The notes beneath the pieces are model-generated. The model was given only the letters and a program-made list of their open reading frames with translations, was not told the DNA's origin and did not search any database. A stretch of DNA of 64,000 nucleotides from Zea mays (taxonomy: Eukaryota; Streptophyta; Magnoliopsida; Poales; Poaceae): positions 176,882,428 through 176,946,427 of the forward strand of contig NC_050101.1 of the NCBI RefSeq assembly GCF_902167145.1. The letters are read 5' to 3'. Shown one piece after another: positions 41,840 to 51,759 of the stretch; the first letter of the stretch is position 1; each line of letters starts with the position of its first letter. A program made the position numbers and the translations under genes.

Positions 41840-43144
41840 TGTCGGGTACCATAATTAGGGGTACCCCCAACACTCCTAAACACGGCTGGTAACCACCATC
41901 AACGCAAGCTGCAGAGACTGATGGGCGCGATTCAGGTCAAGGCTTTGTCTACCCAAGGGGTGCGATCTCGCCTGGCCCGAGCCCAGCCTCGGGCAGGAAC
42001 TGTAGTCCCGGACGAAGTTACGTCTTGCCCGAGGTCCTCCTCAGGCAGTGGGCGCACCCTCGGCATGCTCGAGGCCCAACTCGAGCAGGCTTCGTCAAGA
42101 AGCAACCTTGGCCAAATAGCCTCTCCAACCGACCGTATCGCAGGCGCATTCAATGCGAGGATCTCCTGACACCTTATCCTGACACGCGTGCCTCAGTCGG
42201 CAAGGTCGAAGTGACCACAGTCACTTCACCATTTAGCTGACTGACCTGACAGGAAAACAGCGCCGCTCGCCCCGCTCCGACTGCTGTGCCACCCACCAAG
42301 GTGAGGCTGACAACAACCAAGTTCAGCCTCGGGCGCAACAGGGAGCTCTGCCTCGCCCGACCCTAGGGCTCGGCCTCAACCTCGGCCTCGGAAGGTGGTC
42401 TCCGCCTCGCCCGACCCCAGGGCTCGGCCTCAACCTCGACCTCGGGAGGAATCGCGTCCTCGCCCGACCCCGGCCTCGCCCTCAGGAGAAGTCTCCGCCT
42501 CGCTTGACCTTGGGCTCGGATCGACCGTGCCACAGGGGATACATCATTACCTTACCCCTAGCTAGCTCAGGCTACGGGGAAACAAGACTGGTGTCCCATC
42601 TGGCTCGCCCCGGTAACAAGTAATGATGGCTCCCCGCGTGCGTTCATGACAACGGTGGTTGTCAGCCCCCTACGAAAGAAAGGAGACGTCAGCAAGATCC
42701 CAGCAGCATCGATAGCTGTGCTTCTACAGGGCTCAGGCACTTCTCCGACGGCCACGTTACCACGTACACAGGGCTCTAGTACCTATCCGACAGCCACGTT
42801 GGCATGTACACAGGGCTCAGGCACCTCGCTGCCGGACACGTTAGCGCATAGCTACACCCCCATTGTACACCTGGACCCTCTCCTTGTATCTATAAAAGGG
42901 AGGTCCAGGGCCTTCATAGAAGGGGGAGGGTCGCGCGGGAGAACGAGTTGACGAACAGGCTCACTCTCTCTCGCTCTCTCGCGAACGCTTGTAACCCCTA
43001 CTACGAGCGCATCCCCCTGGCGCAGGATAACACGAGCCGCATTTTCCCCCTTGTGTTCCATCTCGCGCCAACCCATATGGGCTGGGACACGCAGCGACAA
43101 ATTTACTCATGGTCCAGAGACCCCCCGGGGTCGAAACGCCGATA
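41840..43144 (+). repeat. Huck 3' LTR
   Basis: 1305 bp, TGTCGGG...CGATA (terminal CA mutated to TA), followed by GAGAG. TATA TATAAAAGG at 42891-42899. Confidence 0.93.
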
Positions 43145-43280
43145 GAGAGGTACTCAGGAAACAGCCTAAGCCCCCTAAAGTAATCACAAGAACCTCATCG
43201 GGATAACATCATCGTATCATAAATAATCACATCATGTTCATTGATTAAGTTTAAGCAATAACATAAGCCCTTGAGATCAG
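43145..43280. other. Continuation of the TGTCACACCC fragment
   Basis: Starts with the second GAGAG and continues the sequence interrupted at 9765. At about 43281 it passes without a recognisable terminus into element C gag (homology to element B starts at AGTCCTTTGGC), a deletion or illegitimate-recombination joint. Confidence 0.5.
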
Positions 43281-45236
43281 AAGTCCTTTGGCTTGTTAAG
43301 TTCTTGGTTTCCTTTCGAAAACCAAGTCTATTCTTAATTGAGGGGTGTCTACCAATGGTGTAGGCATCCCTGGTAAATTTTAATTTATCATAATCATCTT
43401 TGCAAGTCTTAAGTTGAGCATTAAGACTTGCAACCTCATTGTTTAAATTAACAATAGTAGTAACATGTTTATCAAGATCAATATCTTTACATCTATCACA
43501 AATAACCACATGCTCTACACTCGAACTAATTGCATTTACTTCCTCTAGTTTAGCATTTAATTCATCATTAAAATTCTTTAAGGTAGAGATAGATTCAAGA
43601 CTAGTAGACAACTCAGATGATAGCATTTCATTTCTCTTAATTTCTAGAGCAAGAGATTTTTGAACACTAATAAATTTATCATGTTCCTCATATAAAATGT
43701 CCTCTTGCTTTTCTAGAAGTCTATCCTTTTCATTAAGAGCATCAATTAGTTCATTTATTTTGTCTACTTTAGCTCTATCTATTACTTTAAATAAATCAGT
43801 GTAATCTACTTCTTTATCAGATGATTCCTCATCGCTAGAAGAAGAGTACTTGGGGGTATCTCGAATACGTACCTTCTTCTCCTTAGCCATAAGGCAAGTA
43901 TGGCAATCGTTGGGGAAGAGCGACGATTTGTTGAAGGTTGAGGCTGCTAGTCCTTCATCCTCAAAGTCGGAGGAGGAGCAGTCGGAGTCCCATTCCTTCC
44001 CGATGTGCGCCTCGCCTTTGGCCTTCCTGTAGTTCTTCTTCTTCTCCCTCTTCCCGTGCTTATCTTGTCCCTGTTCATTATCATTATCGGGGCATTGAGC
44101 TATGAAATGACCAGTCTTACCGCATTTGAAGCAGGAGCGTTTTCCCCTTGTTTTATTCTTGTTAGGGTATTCCTTGCGTCCTTTCAAGGCAGTTTTGAAG
44201 CGCTTGATGATGAGCGTCATTTCGTCCTTGTTGAGCCCAGCAGCCTCCACTTGTGCCACCTTGCTTGGTAGTGCCTCCCTGCTGCTAGTCGCTTTGAGGG
44301 CAACGGGATGTGGCTCGTAGACGGGTAGTGGACCGTTTAGTGCATCATCCACGTATCGTGCTTCCTTCACCACCATACGCCTGCTCACGAATTTTCCAAG
44401 GATTTCCTCGAGCGTCATCTTGGTGTACCTAGGGTTTTCATGAATAAGGTTGACAAGATGGGGGTCAATAACTGTAAATGACCTGAGCATGAGTCGGACG
44501 ACATCATGATCTGACCATCTTGTGCTTCCATAGCTTCGGATTTTGTTGACCAGGGTCTTGAGCCTGTTATAGGTTTGTGTTGGCTCCTCTCCCCTGATCA
44601 TCGCGAACCTCTCCAGCTCGCCTTCCACCAGTTCCATTTTGGTAATCATGGTGGCATCGTTTCCCTCATGAGATATCTTGAGGGTGTCCTAGATTTGTTT
44701 GGCGTTGTCCAGGCCACTTACTTTATTGTACTCGTCCCTGCAAAGAGATGCCAGCAAAATAGTAGTAGCTTGGGCATTTTTATGAATCTGTTCCTTTATA
44801 AGCATAGGATTATTCGTACTATCAAAATGCATCCCGTTTTCCATAATTTCCCAAATGCTAGGATGGAGAGAAAATAGATGACTACGCATTTTATGACTCC
44901 TGAAAGAATAGTCTTCTCCATCAAAGTGTGGGGGTTTCCCAAGTGAAATTGATAGCAAATGAACATTTGAATTATAAGGGATGCGAGAATAATCAAAGGA
45001 ATAGTTTTGATTAATCGTCTTTCTTTTGGACAAGTCGTCATCGTCATCGTCATCCTTTGGTGAAGAGGAGGAGGCGTCGCTGTCATAGTATATGATCTTC
45101 TTGATGCGCCTCTTTTCTTCCCGTCCCTCTTCTTGTGACTCGAGCCTGAGTTAGTGGGCTTGTCGTCTCTTGGCTCGTTGAAGAGGGACTCCTTCACCTT
45201 ATCGTTGACCACCATCCCCTTACCCTTAGGATCCAT
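43281..45236 (-). pseudogene. gag: Truncated, broken gag of Sirevirus C
   Basis: ATG 45236 (MDPKGKGMVVND). A frameshift near 45115 in the Lys-rich part and a TGG to TAG stop at 44689-44691 (QI-stop-DT, where element B keeps Trp) break the frame. It is then open, with the zinc knuckle CFKCGKTGHFIAQC and the coiled-coil-like C-terminal part, until the truncation. The open frame runs on into unrelated DNA to 43195. Close to element B gag throughout. Confidence 0.88.
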
Positions 45237-45272
45237 CTCTTCGGGCGGTTAGTCCCTTAGATGAAGAGTATG

Positions 45273-45286
45273 ACTCTGATACCAAT
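45273..45286 (-). other. Primer-binding site of Sirevirus C
   Basis: Minus-strand ATTGGTATCAGAGTC, a good initiator tRNA-Met match next to the LTR end. Confidence 0.85.
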
Positions 45287-46605
45287 TAAGAGCACCTAGA
45301 GGGGGGGTGAATAGGTGATTTTGTAAAAACAAACACTAAATAGCCAAAAACTTGATTATATAAAAGTGTTAGTGTGATTTAACCAAGTTGTTATGAAGCG
45401 AGCTCTTGCGAACAAAACACAGAAAGGCAACACAAGAGACACACAATTTTTATCCCATGGTTCGACCAAGTAACAATTGCCTACTTCCACGTTGTGGCGT
45501 CCCAATGGACAAGGGGTGCACTCAACCCCTTTCAAGTGATCCGATGATCGACTTGAATACCACGGTCTTTTCGTTTTGAGATCTTTTCCCGTTTGCGAGG
45601 AATCTCCACAGGTTGGAGCCTCTCGCCCTTACAAAGTTTTGATCACAAGAAGCACAAGAGTAAGGTAGGGAAAGCAACGCACACAAGATTCAATCCGCAG
45701 CACACACACGCACACAAGCCAAGACTTGAGCTCAAAACACAGCATAGGGGGTTCACAACTCGAACGGAGCTCAAATCACTAACATGATTGATCAAATGCG
45801 TGGAGGCGGAGTTTGGATGTCTTAGGATGCTTAGAGAATGCTTGGTGTGTTTGCTCCATGCACCTAGGGGTCTCTTTTTAGCCCCAAGGCAGCTAGGAGC
45901 CGTTGGAGATCAACATGGAAGGTTATTCTTGCCTTCTGTCGAGTGGTGCACCGGACAGTCCGGTGCACCACCGGACAGTCCGGAGCACGATCTTCTTCCA
46001 TATCGAGCGCGACCGACCGTTGGAACTTGGGATCGGTTGGCGCACCTAACACTGTCCGGTGCACACCGGACAGTCCGGTGTGCCCAACCAACCATTGGAG
46101 CGGGCCACGCGTTGCCCGCTGATTGCGCTGGCGACCGTTGGCTCGAGCGGCTCTGACTCACCGGACAGTCCGGTGATTTTTAGCCGCGTCGCTTTCTTCG
46201 TTTCCCGAGAGCGATGAGTTCGTCGCCGATGTACTTGGGCGCTGGCGCTGACGTCTCACCGGACAGTCCGGTGAATTTTAGCCATGTCTCCCCACCGATT
46301 CCCGAGAGCGGTCTGTTCGCCGTCGAGCCAGCCTGGGGCACCAGAGACTGTCCGGTGCTGGTGTGCCAGACTAGAGCTGGTTTTTTTGCTTACTTAGTCA
46401 TTCCTTCTTCAATTCTTTTCCTCTTTTCTTGGCTATGTCTCTAGCACTTAGATTAACATGTTAGTACCCAAAAACAATTTACTAAGTCCCGAGACATACC
46501 TTATTCCTTGATTTGCACCTTGACACATGTAAACTTAGAACCATGTGTTGGCATCTAATCACCAAAACAATCTTGGAAATGGCCCAAGGGCATTTTTCCC
46601 TTTCA
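45287..46605 (-). repeat. 5' LTR of Sirevirus C
   Basis: 1319 bp. TGAAAGGGAAAAATGCCC on the minus strand is its start; the other end has TA in place of CA. It contains several CACCGGACAGTCCGGTG palindromes (45949 to 46270) in a GC-rich cluster. Confidence 0.88.
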
Positions 46606-47580
46606 GATATATCACATATGCACTGATTTATATGATATGCAATAGGCTGTTAAGAGTATTCTCTAAAAATATATCTACCTGACCTCAAAATTCATGGTTT
46701 TCCTTTTCCACTCTCATGGCTGAGAACATGTTTCACATGTGTTTCCTATGCACTACTTGTTTTTCTCATGTGATGTTTGCAGCCTTAGACTTAGACATGA
46801 ATATGATGTGAGGTTCATTCACTTGTCTTTACGCATATCCACTTATAGTCTTATGCCATGTCTGCTTTAAGGTTCTTTACTGTGTCATTTTTATGGTTAT
46901 ATGCAGTTCCTAAATCAGTTTGGCAACAAGCAACCAGTGGTAGTTTCAGTTTAAGCAACAAGTAGCAATTTCAGTTTGCTTCCTATTTCAGTTTGGCTCA
47001 GTTTCTGTTATTGGGAGTCTAGGATTTCTTTGGTGGATTATACGGACAGGTAGAAAGTAGCACATGATGATGTGAACTCTATTTATTAATTTGTGTAATG
47101 TTACATGAACCCTTTTTATTAATTTCTGTAATGTTATGTGAACTCAAATTATTATCTAATGATGATAGTGGGTCCGAAGATGGGAGTACCATGTTCCTAA
47201 TTGTGGAGAAGGGGTCCTCCACCAAATGATGAGCAAGAGCATTTTAACCATTTGCATTCAAGTAATCACACTGTCATGGAACACACATTTGGTGTTTTAT
47301 ATTATTATTGAAATACGATTTCATCGTTTGCGCTTTATTTCAACACAATTTAAATATGAGATGTAGAGTGATTGATGTACATCACTTCACTAATCATGGA
47401 ATCTGTAGAAGGTGAAACTACTAGCCATATATGATATGCAAAATCCGTGTGGTAAACATTATCAATATTCTATAAATTATTTCTAATGGATTTTGCATTA
47501 TCATAGTGATTATTATTGTTCCGTTTCTATGTTTCATACAAAAATTTTACTCAAGTCGTAACGCACGGGCACTTACACAG
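46606..47580 (+). mobile_element. Probable Helitron 3' remnant
   Basis: An AT-rich non-coding stretch. Its end (from about 47500 to 47580), with TCGTAACGCACGGGCACT and a terminal ACAG, is similar to the better-preserved Helitron end at 51220-51308 (TGTTGCAACGCA...CTAG). No start can be placed; element C cuts its left side. The rest shows no gene. Confidence 0.45.
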
Positions 47581-47639
47581 TCTTCACTACTCTATAAGAG
47601 AGCAAAGTAGGCGTCCATCTGCTTCACCGTGCCTCCGCT

Positions 47640-48200
47640 CCCGTGATTAGTGTGCCCCCACCCCCGTGATCCATCCACCATCCTCGCCCGATGCCCGCAT
47701 GTGCTCCTTCGTCCTCTCCCACTCCATATTCCCCTCGACTCGCCGCCATCGACGCGAGGAGCTGCTGCATCGCGTCGCCTGCGCAGCACCTCCCCGCGCC
47801 CGCTCAAGGATCTTACTCCCGGCCATCGCAAACCCCCATGCCCAATGCCCCCCACCCGTCCTCGGCTCCCCTCGCCTTCGCCCACGGACCGTCTTCGAAG
47901 TGGTCGTGACCGCACATCCGTCCTCATCGTCGCCACCACAACGTCGTCTCCCCCCGCACGCCACCTCCTTCCTTCTATCGTCATCCGTCGTGCCCTAACG
48001 AGTCGCACGCCTCCTCCCTCCTCTCATCGCCCGTCGTGCCATCGCTGCGCCCAACCGCCCCACTCACTCTGACAATGTCCTATCCCACCTCCGCACACCG
48101 TGCTCCACTGCTCCCTCCCCATCTTTCTCGCTCCTTCCCTCTATCTGTTCAACCGTCCACACGTATCCGCCACCGCCCTTCGCAGCGCCAGCGCTAGCCA
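47640..48200. other. GC-rich, possibly captured DNA, no identified gene
   Basis: Several overlapping frames are open on both strands, rich in Pro, Ser and Arg. That is expected of CpG-rich promoter or leader DNA and does not support one product. Confidence 0.4.
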
Positions 48201-48269
48201 TGGAGAGGCTTATGACTCCCACATTGACAAAATCGTTGCATCACGCCTCCTCGTGAACCATAGCAGAGG

Positions 48270-48385
48270 CGGGACGAGGACGTCCTGGTCGGCTATGATG
48301 CCGTGGAGCACATCCTCCGGACCAACATCACCAGCTACGGCAAGGGAGAGTTCAACCACGACAACACCAGGGACCGTGTTCCCCA
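48270..48385 (+). pseudogene. Unidentified captured exon-like piece
   Basis: One frame reads DEDVLVGYDAVEHILRT followed by NITSYGKGEFNHDN without a stop, more protein-like than its surroundings, with stops on either side. I do not recognise the family. It may be an exon of a captured gene. Confidence 0.35.
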
Positions 48386-48911
48386 TGAGCCGTAGTTGTG
48401 CCCTCGTTGGACACAAGGGGAAGGTGGCTACTATCAGCGCTTGATGCTCCCCTCCCCCTCGTCATGTTCTTGTAATTGATATTGATTTGATGGATACATT
48501 TCTGAGAAGCGCAACCCTGCAACACCGATGGAGGGGCTGGCAGCCATAGGGCCCTCCCTGGGCGCGGACCACGTCGACGCCGGTGCCAGCAAAGAGGAGG
48601 TAGAAAATGACCTGTCGACCCAATATCATCCGACCTAGCGCGTCGTCGTCCTCGCCAGATCTTCGTCCGCTCGTCAGTCACTCAACTTTCATTCATCTTC
48701 CTCCCATCTCCGTCTCTTCCTCTCGAAATCTCCTATGAAATTAGTTATGTCGGTGCTCCTACATAAGTGCTTGCAAAAATGGTGAGACGGGTTTAGGTGA
48801 TGTTCTTGTTGCGGTGGTCTTGGCTTGTGCACTAGAGTGCACTGGGAGCCATAGCTGATGGCTCTGATCACAAGTACAAGGATGGGGATCATGTTCCACT
48901 TCAGAATGCAC

Positions 48912-49325
48912 CCTAGGAATATTTGATTGAGCTGCTTGAGGGCAGGAGGAGCAGCAACTTCTGAAATCTGCATACCAATGACCACTTAGAAAACAATAAT
49001 TGTTTTTTAATCAAGAAAAAGATCTGTTTCATTTTCCGTTTTTATTGGTCTCGTGAACTCACAATTTTTATCTGACTTATTTTAGCCCCACACTCCTTAA
49101 CTAGATCAACTGCTACAGTGTCTGTTCCACCCAATGCAAATCACAAGGTAAAAGACGACCATTCAAACACAACATGGGTATAGGAATAAAGTCAATTGGA
49201 CTAACACAAAAATAATAATAATATTGTGTATAAGAATTAACAGTTGCTAGCATAGGATCCACAAGGAGGATATTACATCCTTTCGGGAATCTATCAGGTA
49301 GCCTGCACTCAAAATTATGTTCCAT
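48912..49325 (-). pseudogene. Captured uracil phosphoribosyltransferase exons
   Basis: Three minus-strand pieces match consecutive parts of plant UPRT, which makes UMP from uracil and PRPP. Piece a (49325-49245) has CRLPDRFPKGCNILLVDPMLAT, including the PRPP-binding D-P-M-L-A-T. Piece b (49132-49063) reads GGTDTVAVDLVKECGAKISQ and ends at a GTGAGT donor. Piece c (48967-48912) follows ..TATGCAG with SEVAAPPALKQLNQIF. The introns between them are retained, so genomic DNA was captured. The acceptor before piece b has no AG, the usual A-T-G-G-T-I is A-T-G-G-T-D, and upstream and downstream exons are absent. It is a non-functional fragment. Confidence 0.8.
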
Positions 49326-49339
49326 TAATCATCAGGAAA

Positions 49340-50285
49340 ACAAGTGCCAATAGTAATTTCATATAATACAATAGCTTGAAACTCAACTTATCTAAATAAT
49401 TTCGTTTATTTATTTATTTGAATTAGTGATCATTATGTGATCCTAACCCGCGAGTGTTGGGGCTGTGATTTCTCGGTACAGCTATGGGTCGACGACATGA
49501 GTCTTGAGTGGGTTGTAGTTGTAGTTCTGTGGTTTGCTATTCTCACATGTGGTTTCCTTGTGGTGTTGTTCTGAGGTCTACTTAACACTATTGTCGTGGT
49601 TGTATGGTGTTGGGATTCACTAGGAATGCGGTCGCAGCGGCTCAGGCTCTTCCTCACCAAGAGGAACACAAACAAAGCTCAGGTTTTTTATTTTGCTCTT
49701 CATTATCTACTGCTTCTTCATTTGATAAGTAATCGATCAATTTTGTGAATACTTTGAGGAGTATTTCGAGCACATCAGAGGTGTAGGAGTTGGTGAACAC
49801 CCATGATCTAGAGATGTCGCAGTTGGAAGGGTCCAGGAAGATTTATGCATAGGGAGTAAGTGTCAAGCAATTGTTTTAGATGCTCCTGTGTTTTTTGCCT
49901 TCAGTTTCTTGATGTAGTTGTTGCCTAAAATTTTTGTACCTTGTTCATCGTACTGGAGATGCTACTTCATGTGGAGTTGGTATGTAGGATGATTATCACG
50001 AGTACTTCAAGCGCTCATTTGAGGAAGACATCGCTGCGCAAGTGCCTCAAGGAGTGGAATGGTGAGCCCTTGTCCATTTGCTGAACAGAGAAAATACGAG
50101 GAGCAAATGACTACATTTTTAGTTAATCCTTTTATTCCTAAATTAATTATGTTTGTTAATGCTTTTATTTCTAAAATAAGTAACCGAGCTTAGGATTCTT
50201 CGCAATTTGATTTGCGAGATCACCCCATAAAGGCATCATGAATCTTTATGGCAACAGACATACCAGACTGAAAGGATGAACAACT
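49340..50285. other. Helitron interior, no identified gene
   Basis: Mostly AT-rich. Short protein-like bits occur (for example DDYHEYFKRSFEEDIAAQV at about 49987-50043 on plus), but none was recognised. Confidence 0.4.
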
Positions 50286-50291
50286 CAACAA

Positions 50292-50680
50292 CAATCTTGG
50301 TTATCAACCAAGAGCCTAAACTCCTTTGTCATGTGTTACTGTTTCAATCCTAAACTATTCATTGTTGTGGATCTTGAAGATCCGGTTACAAGCCTACTTA
50401 ACTGATATAGATCACATGCAATCTTGGTTATCAACCAAGAGCCTAAACTCCTTTGTCATGTGTTACCGTTTCAATCCTAAACTATGCATTGTTGTGGATC
50501 TTGAAGATCTGGTTACAAGCCTACAACTTAACTGATATAGATCACATGCAATCTTGGTTATCAACCAAGAGCCTAAACTCCTTTGTCATGTGTTACCGTT
50601 TCAATCCCGAACTATGCATTGTTGTGGATCTTGAAGATCTGGTTACAAGCCTACAACTTAACTGATATAGATCACATGAT
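50292..50680 (+). repeat. Three tandem 127/130-bp units
   Basis: Units starting CAATCTTGGTTATCAACCAA at 50292, 50419 and 50549. The first is 127 bp (lacks CAA); the second is 130 bp. They differ by only a few bases. Each contains the run TTGTTGTGGATCTTGAAGAT. They may be a duplicated piece of a captured gene. Confidence 0.95.
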
Positions 50681-50733
50681 GATGATAATATGTATATTCA
50701 TGGTGACACCTTTGCTCTTTGAACATTTTGTAG

Positions 50734-50843
50734 TCTATTGTGTAGTTGCAAAGGAATCCGCTTCAAAGAATGTCTCAGTGACATTTCTTGAGAGGTTAAA
50801 AGATGACTTCATGAAGAGATACTATAGTGGTAAAGCAGATACA
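50734..50843 (+). pseudogene. Captured VAMP (R-SNARE) longin-domain exon
   Basis: After a good acceptor (TTGAACATTTTGTAG) the frame reads YCVVAKESASKNVSV then TFLERLKDDFMKRYYSGKA, clearly the longin domain of plant VAMP7 proteins (normally YCVVA.ES....IAFLERVKDDF.KRY.GGKA). VAMPs drive vesicle fusion. Only this exon is present, the SNARE helix is missing, and the reading runs into unrelated sequence. It is on the opposite strand to the UPRT pieces, so at least two capture events or donor loci are involved. Confidence 0.8.
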
Positions 50844-50976
50844 ATCGTTATGCATACTTCTCCCTTATCCATGTATTTAGATGTTTCCGCAATCATTATG
50901 CATACTTCTCTCTTGTCTAATCTCTTGTAAAGAACAAGTTCCTTTGTGCCTAACATATTGGGTTTTGATTCTTAGG

Positions 50977-51091
50977 GGTTTACAACTATTGATGGGGGGA
51001 AATCAGGCAGAGGAGGGCATGTTGACGGACCAAGTGGTGAGACAAAATTTTCTAACGATTTTGAAGTTCATTATATTGGCAGTAGCTGATG
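50977..51091 (+). pseudogene. Unidentified captured piece near the Helitron 3' end
   Basis: One frame reads GFTTIDGGKSGRGGHVDGPS and on to FSNDFEVHYIGSS, bounded by stops. It looks like coding DNA; the family is not recognised. Confidence 0.35.
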
Positions 51092-51308
51092 CTCCCTTCT
51101 GTGATGGACCGAGTAAACCAAGCAATTCGGGATATTCAACTCCACTTTGATGAATGTGTGTACCAACATGAAATGTTGATTACAATTCACGACATATTTA
51201 TTGTTGTTTATTTTTTATTTTTTCATATTATAGTGATGTTTGTTGTTCCGTATCTATGTTTTATACCAACTTTTTTACTTCTGTTGCAACGCATGGGAAC
51301 ATACCTAG

Positions 51309-51504
51309 TCAACATATACGAACCATACATTCTCGTGCTAGCAAACACAAAGACGGAGAGCAGCGTGCTGGGCCCATGGCATTGGCCTCAAGAGAGCCCA
51401 ATTAACTATCTAGTGGACCAAGCAAAGGCCGAGCACAACAAAAAAGAAATTATATACAACCTCGGAGTCGTCTTGGAGCTGGAGGCCCAGTTCGAGGATG
51501 TTTT
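51309..51504. other. Host DNA between Helitron and Copia D
   Basis: About 200 bp with an open frame but no recognisable domain. It ends GTTTT, the left TSD of Copia D. Confidence 0.5.
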
Positions 51505-51759
51505 TGTTGAGAAACCCTAAAAGGGGTTTAATGGGCTAATACCGAAACTGCCCTTAGGGGCTACACAGGTTATATATATGTACTCATACCCCTCATAATA
51601 AAGATAGACAGAAAGAGCTTTCATCCACCGTGTCTCTTGTTCCTCTCTGTGTTGGGTTGTTGGGAAGGGAGCGGGCTTCTACAACTTCTCACGTCCCTAC
51701 TGCTGTTGGGAGGGTTTGGAGTCCGGATCGGAGATCTGCGACAACTACGTTGTTTAACA
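51505..51759 (+). repeat. 5' LTR of Copia D
   Basis: 255 bp, with TATATATATG at about 51571-51580 as a probable TATA region. A normal tRNA-Met primer site is not seen after it; the sequence there is CGTCATCAGCACTG. Confidence 0.9.

Larger units (their letters stand above)
9766..43144 (+). mobile_element. Huck-like Gypsy (Tat lineage) retrotransposon with two nested insertions
   Basis: LTRs at 9766-11069 and 41840-43144 are flanked by identical GAGAG (9761-9765, 43145-43149). Internal order is PBS, gag, protease, TAG, RT, RNase H, integrase and a long 3' region, matching Tat-lineage Gypsy elements. LTR start TGTCGGGTACCATAATTAG and the protein text resemble maize Huck. Removing the inner Tat element (12632-23527) and Sirevirus A (31905-41458) leaves roughly 12.9 kb. 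The two LTRs differ at about 19 positions in their first 390 bp, so this insertion is older than either nested one. Its coding frames carry several stops and frameshifts. Confidence 0.92.
43281..46605 (-). mobile_element. Truncated Sirevirus C (5' LTR and gag only)
   Basis: Same family as element B by LTR ends and gag. The minus-strand 5' LTR (45287-46605), PBS and gag are present; everything after gag residues ETKNLTSQR is missing. The right flank starts GATAT; no partner TSD exists because the left end is lost. Confidence 0.88.
47581..51308 (+). mobile_element. Helitron-like element with captured gene fragments
   Basis: The 3' end CTGTTGCAACGCATGGGAAC...CTAG followed by T matches the published maize Helitron 3' consensus (CGTNRYAAHGCACG..CTAG) closely. 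The proposed 5' end TCTTCACTACTCTATAAG only loosely fits TCTMTAYTAMY. No helicase is present, so it would be non-autonomous. Inside are pieces of at least two unrelated host genes with introns (UPRT on minus, VAMP on plus), typical of maize gene-capturing Helitrons. The 5' boundary is tentative. Confidence 0.6.

Noticed and set aside
47650..48072. 140-codon Pro/Ser/Arg-rich frame as a gene
   Set aside because: Frames in all phases are open and share the composition; no start context, domain or splice support.
51480..51520. LEAQFEDVF resembling the start of a Gypsy RT frame
   Set aside because: Too short, and the frame runs straight into the Copia D LTR with no further RT similarity.
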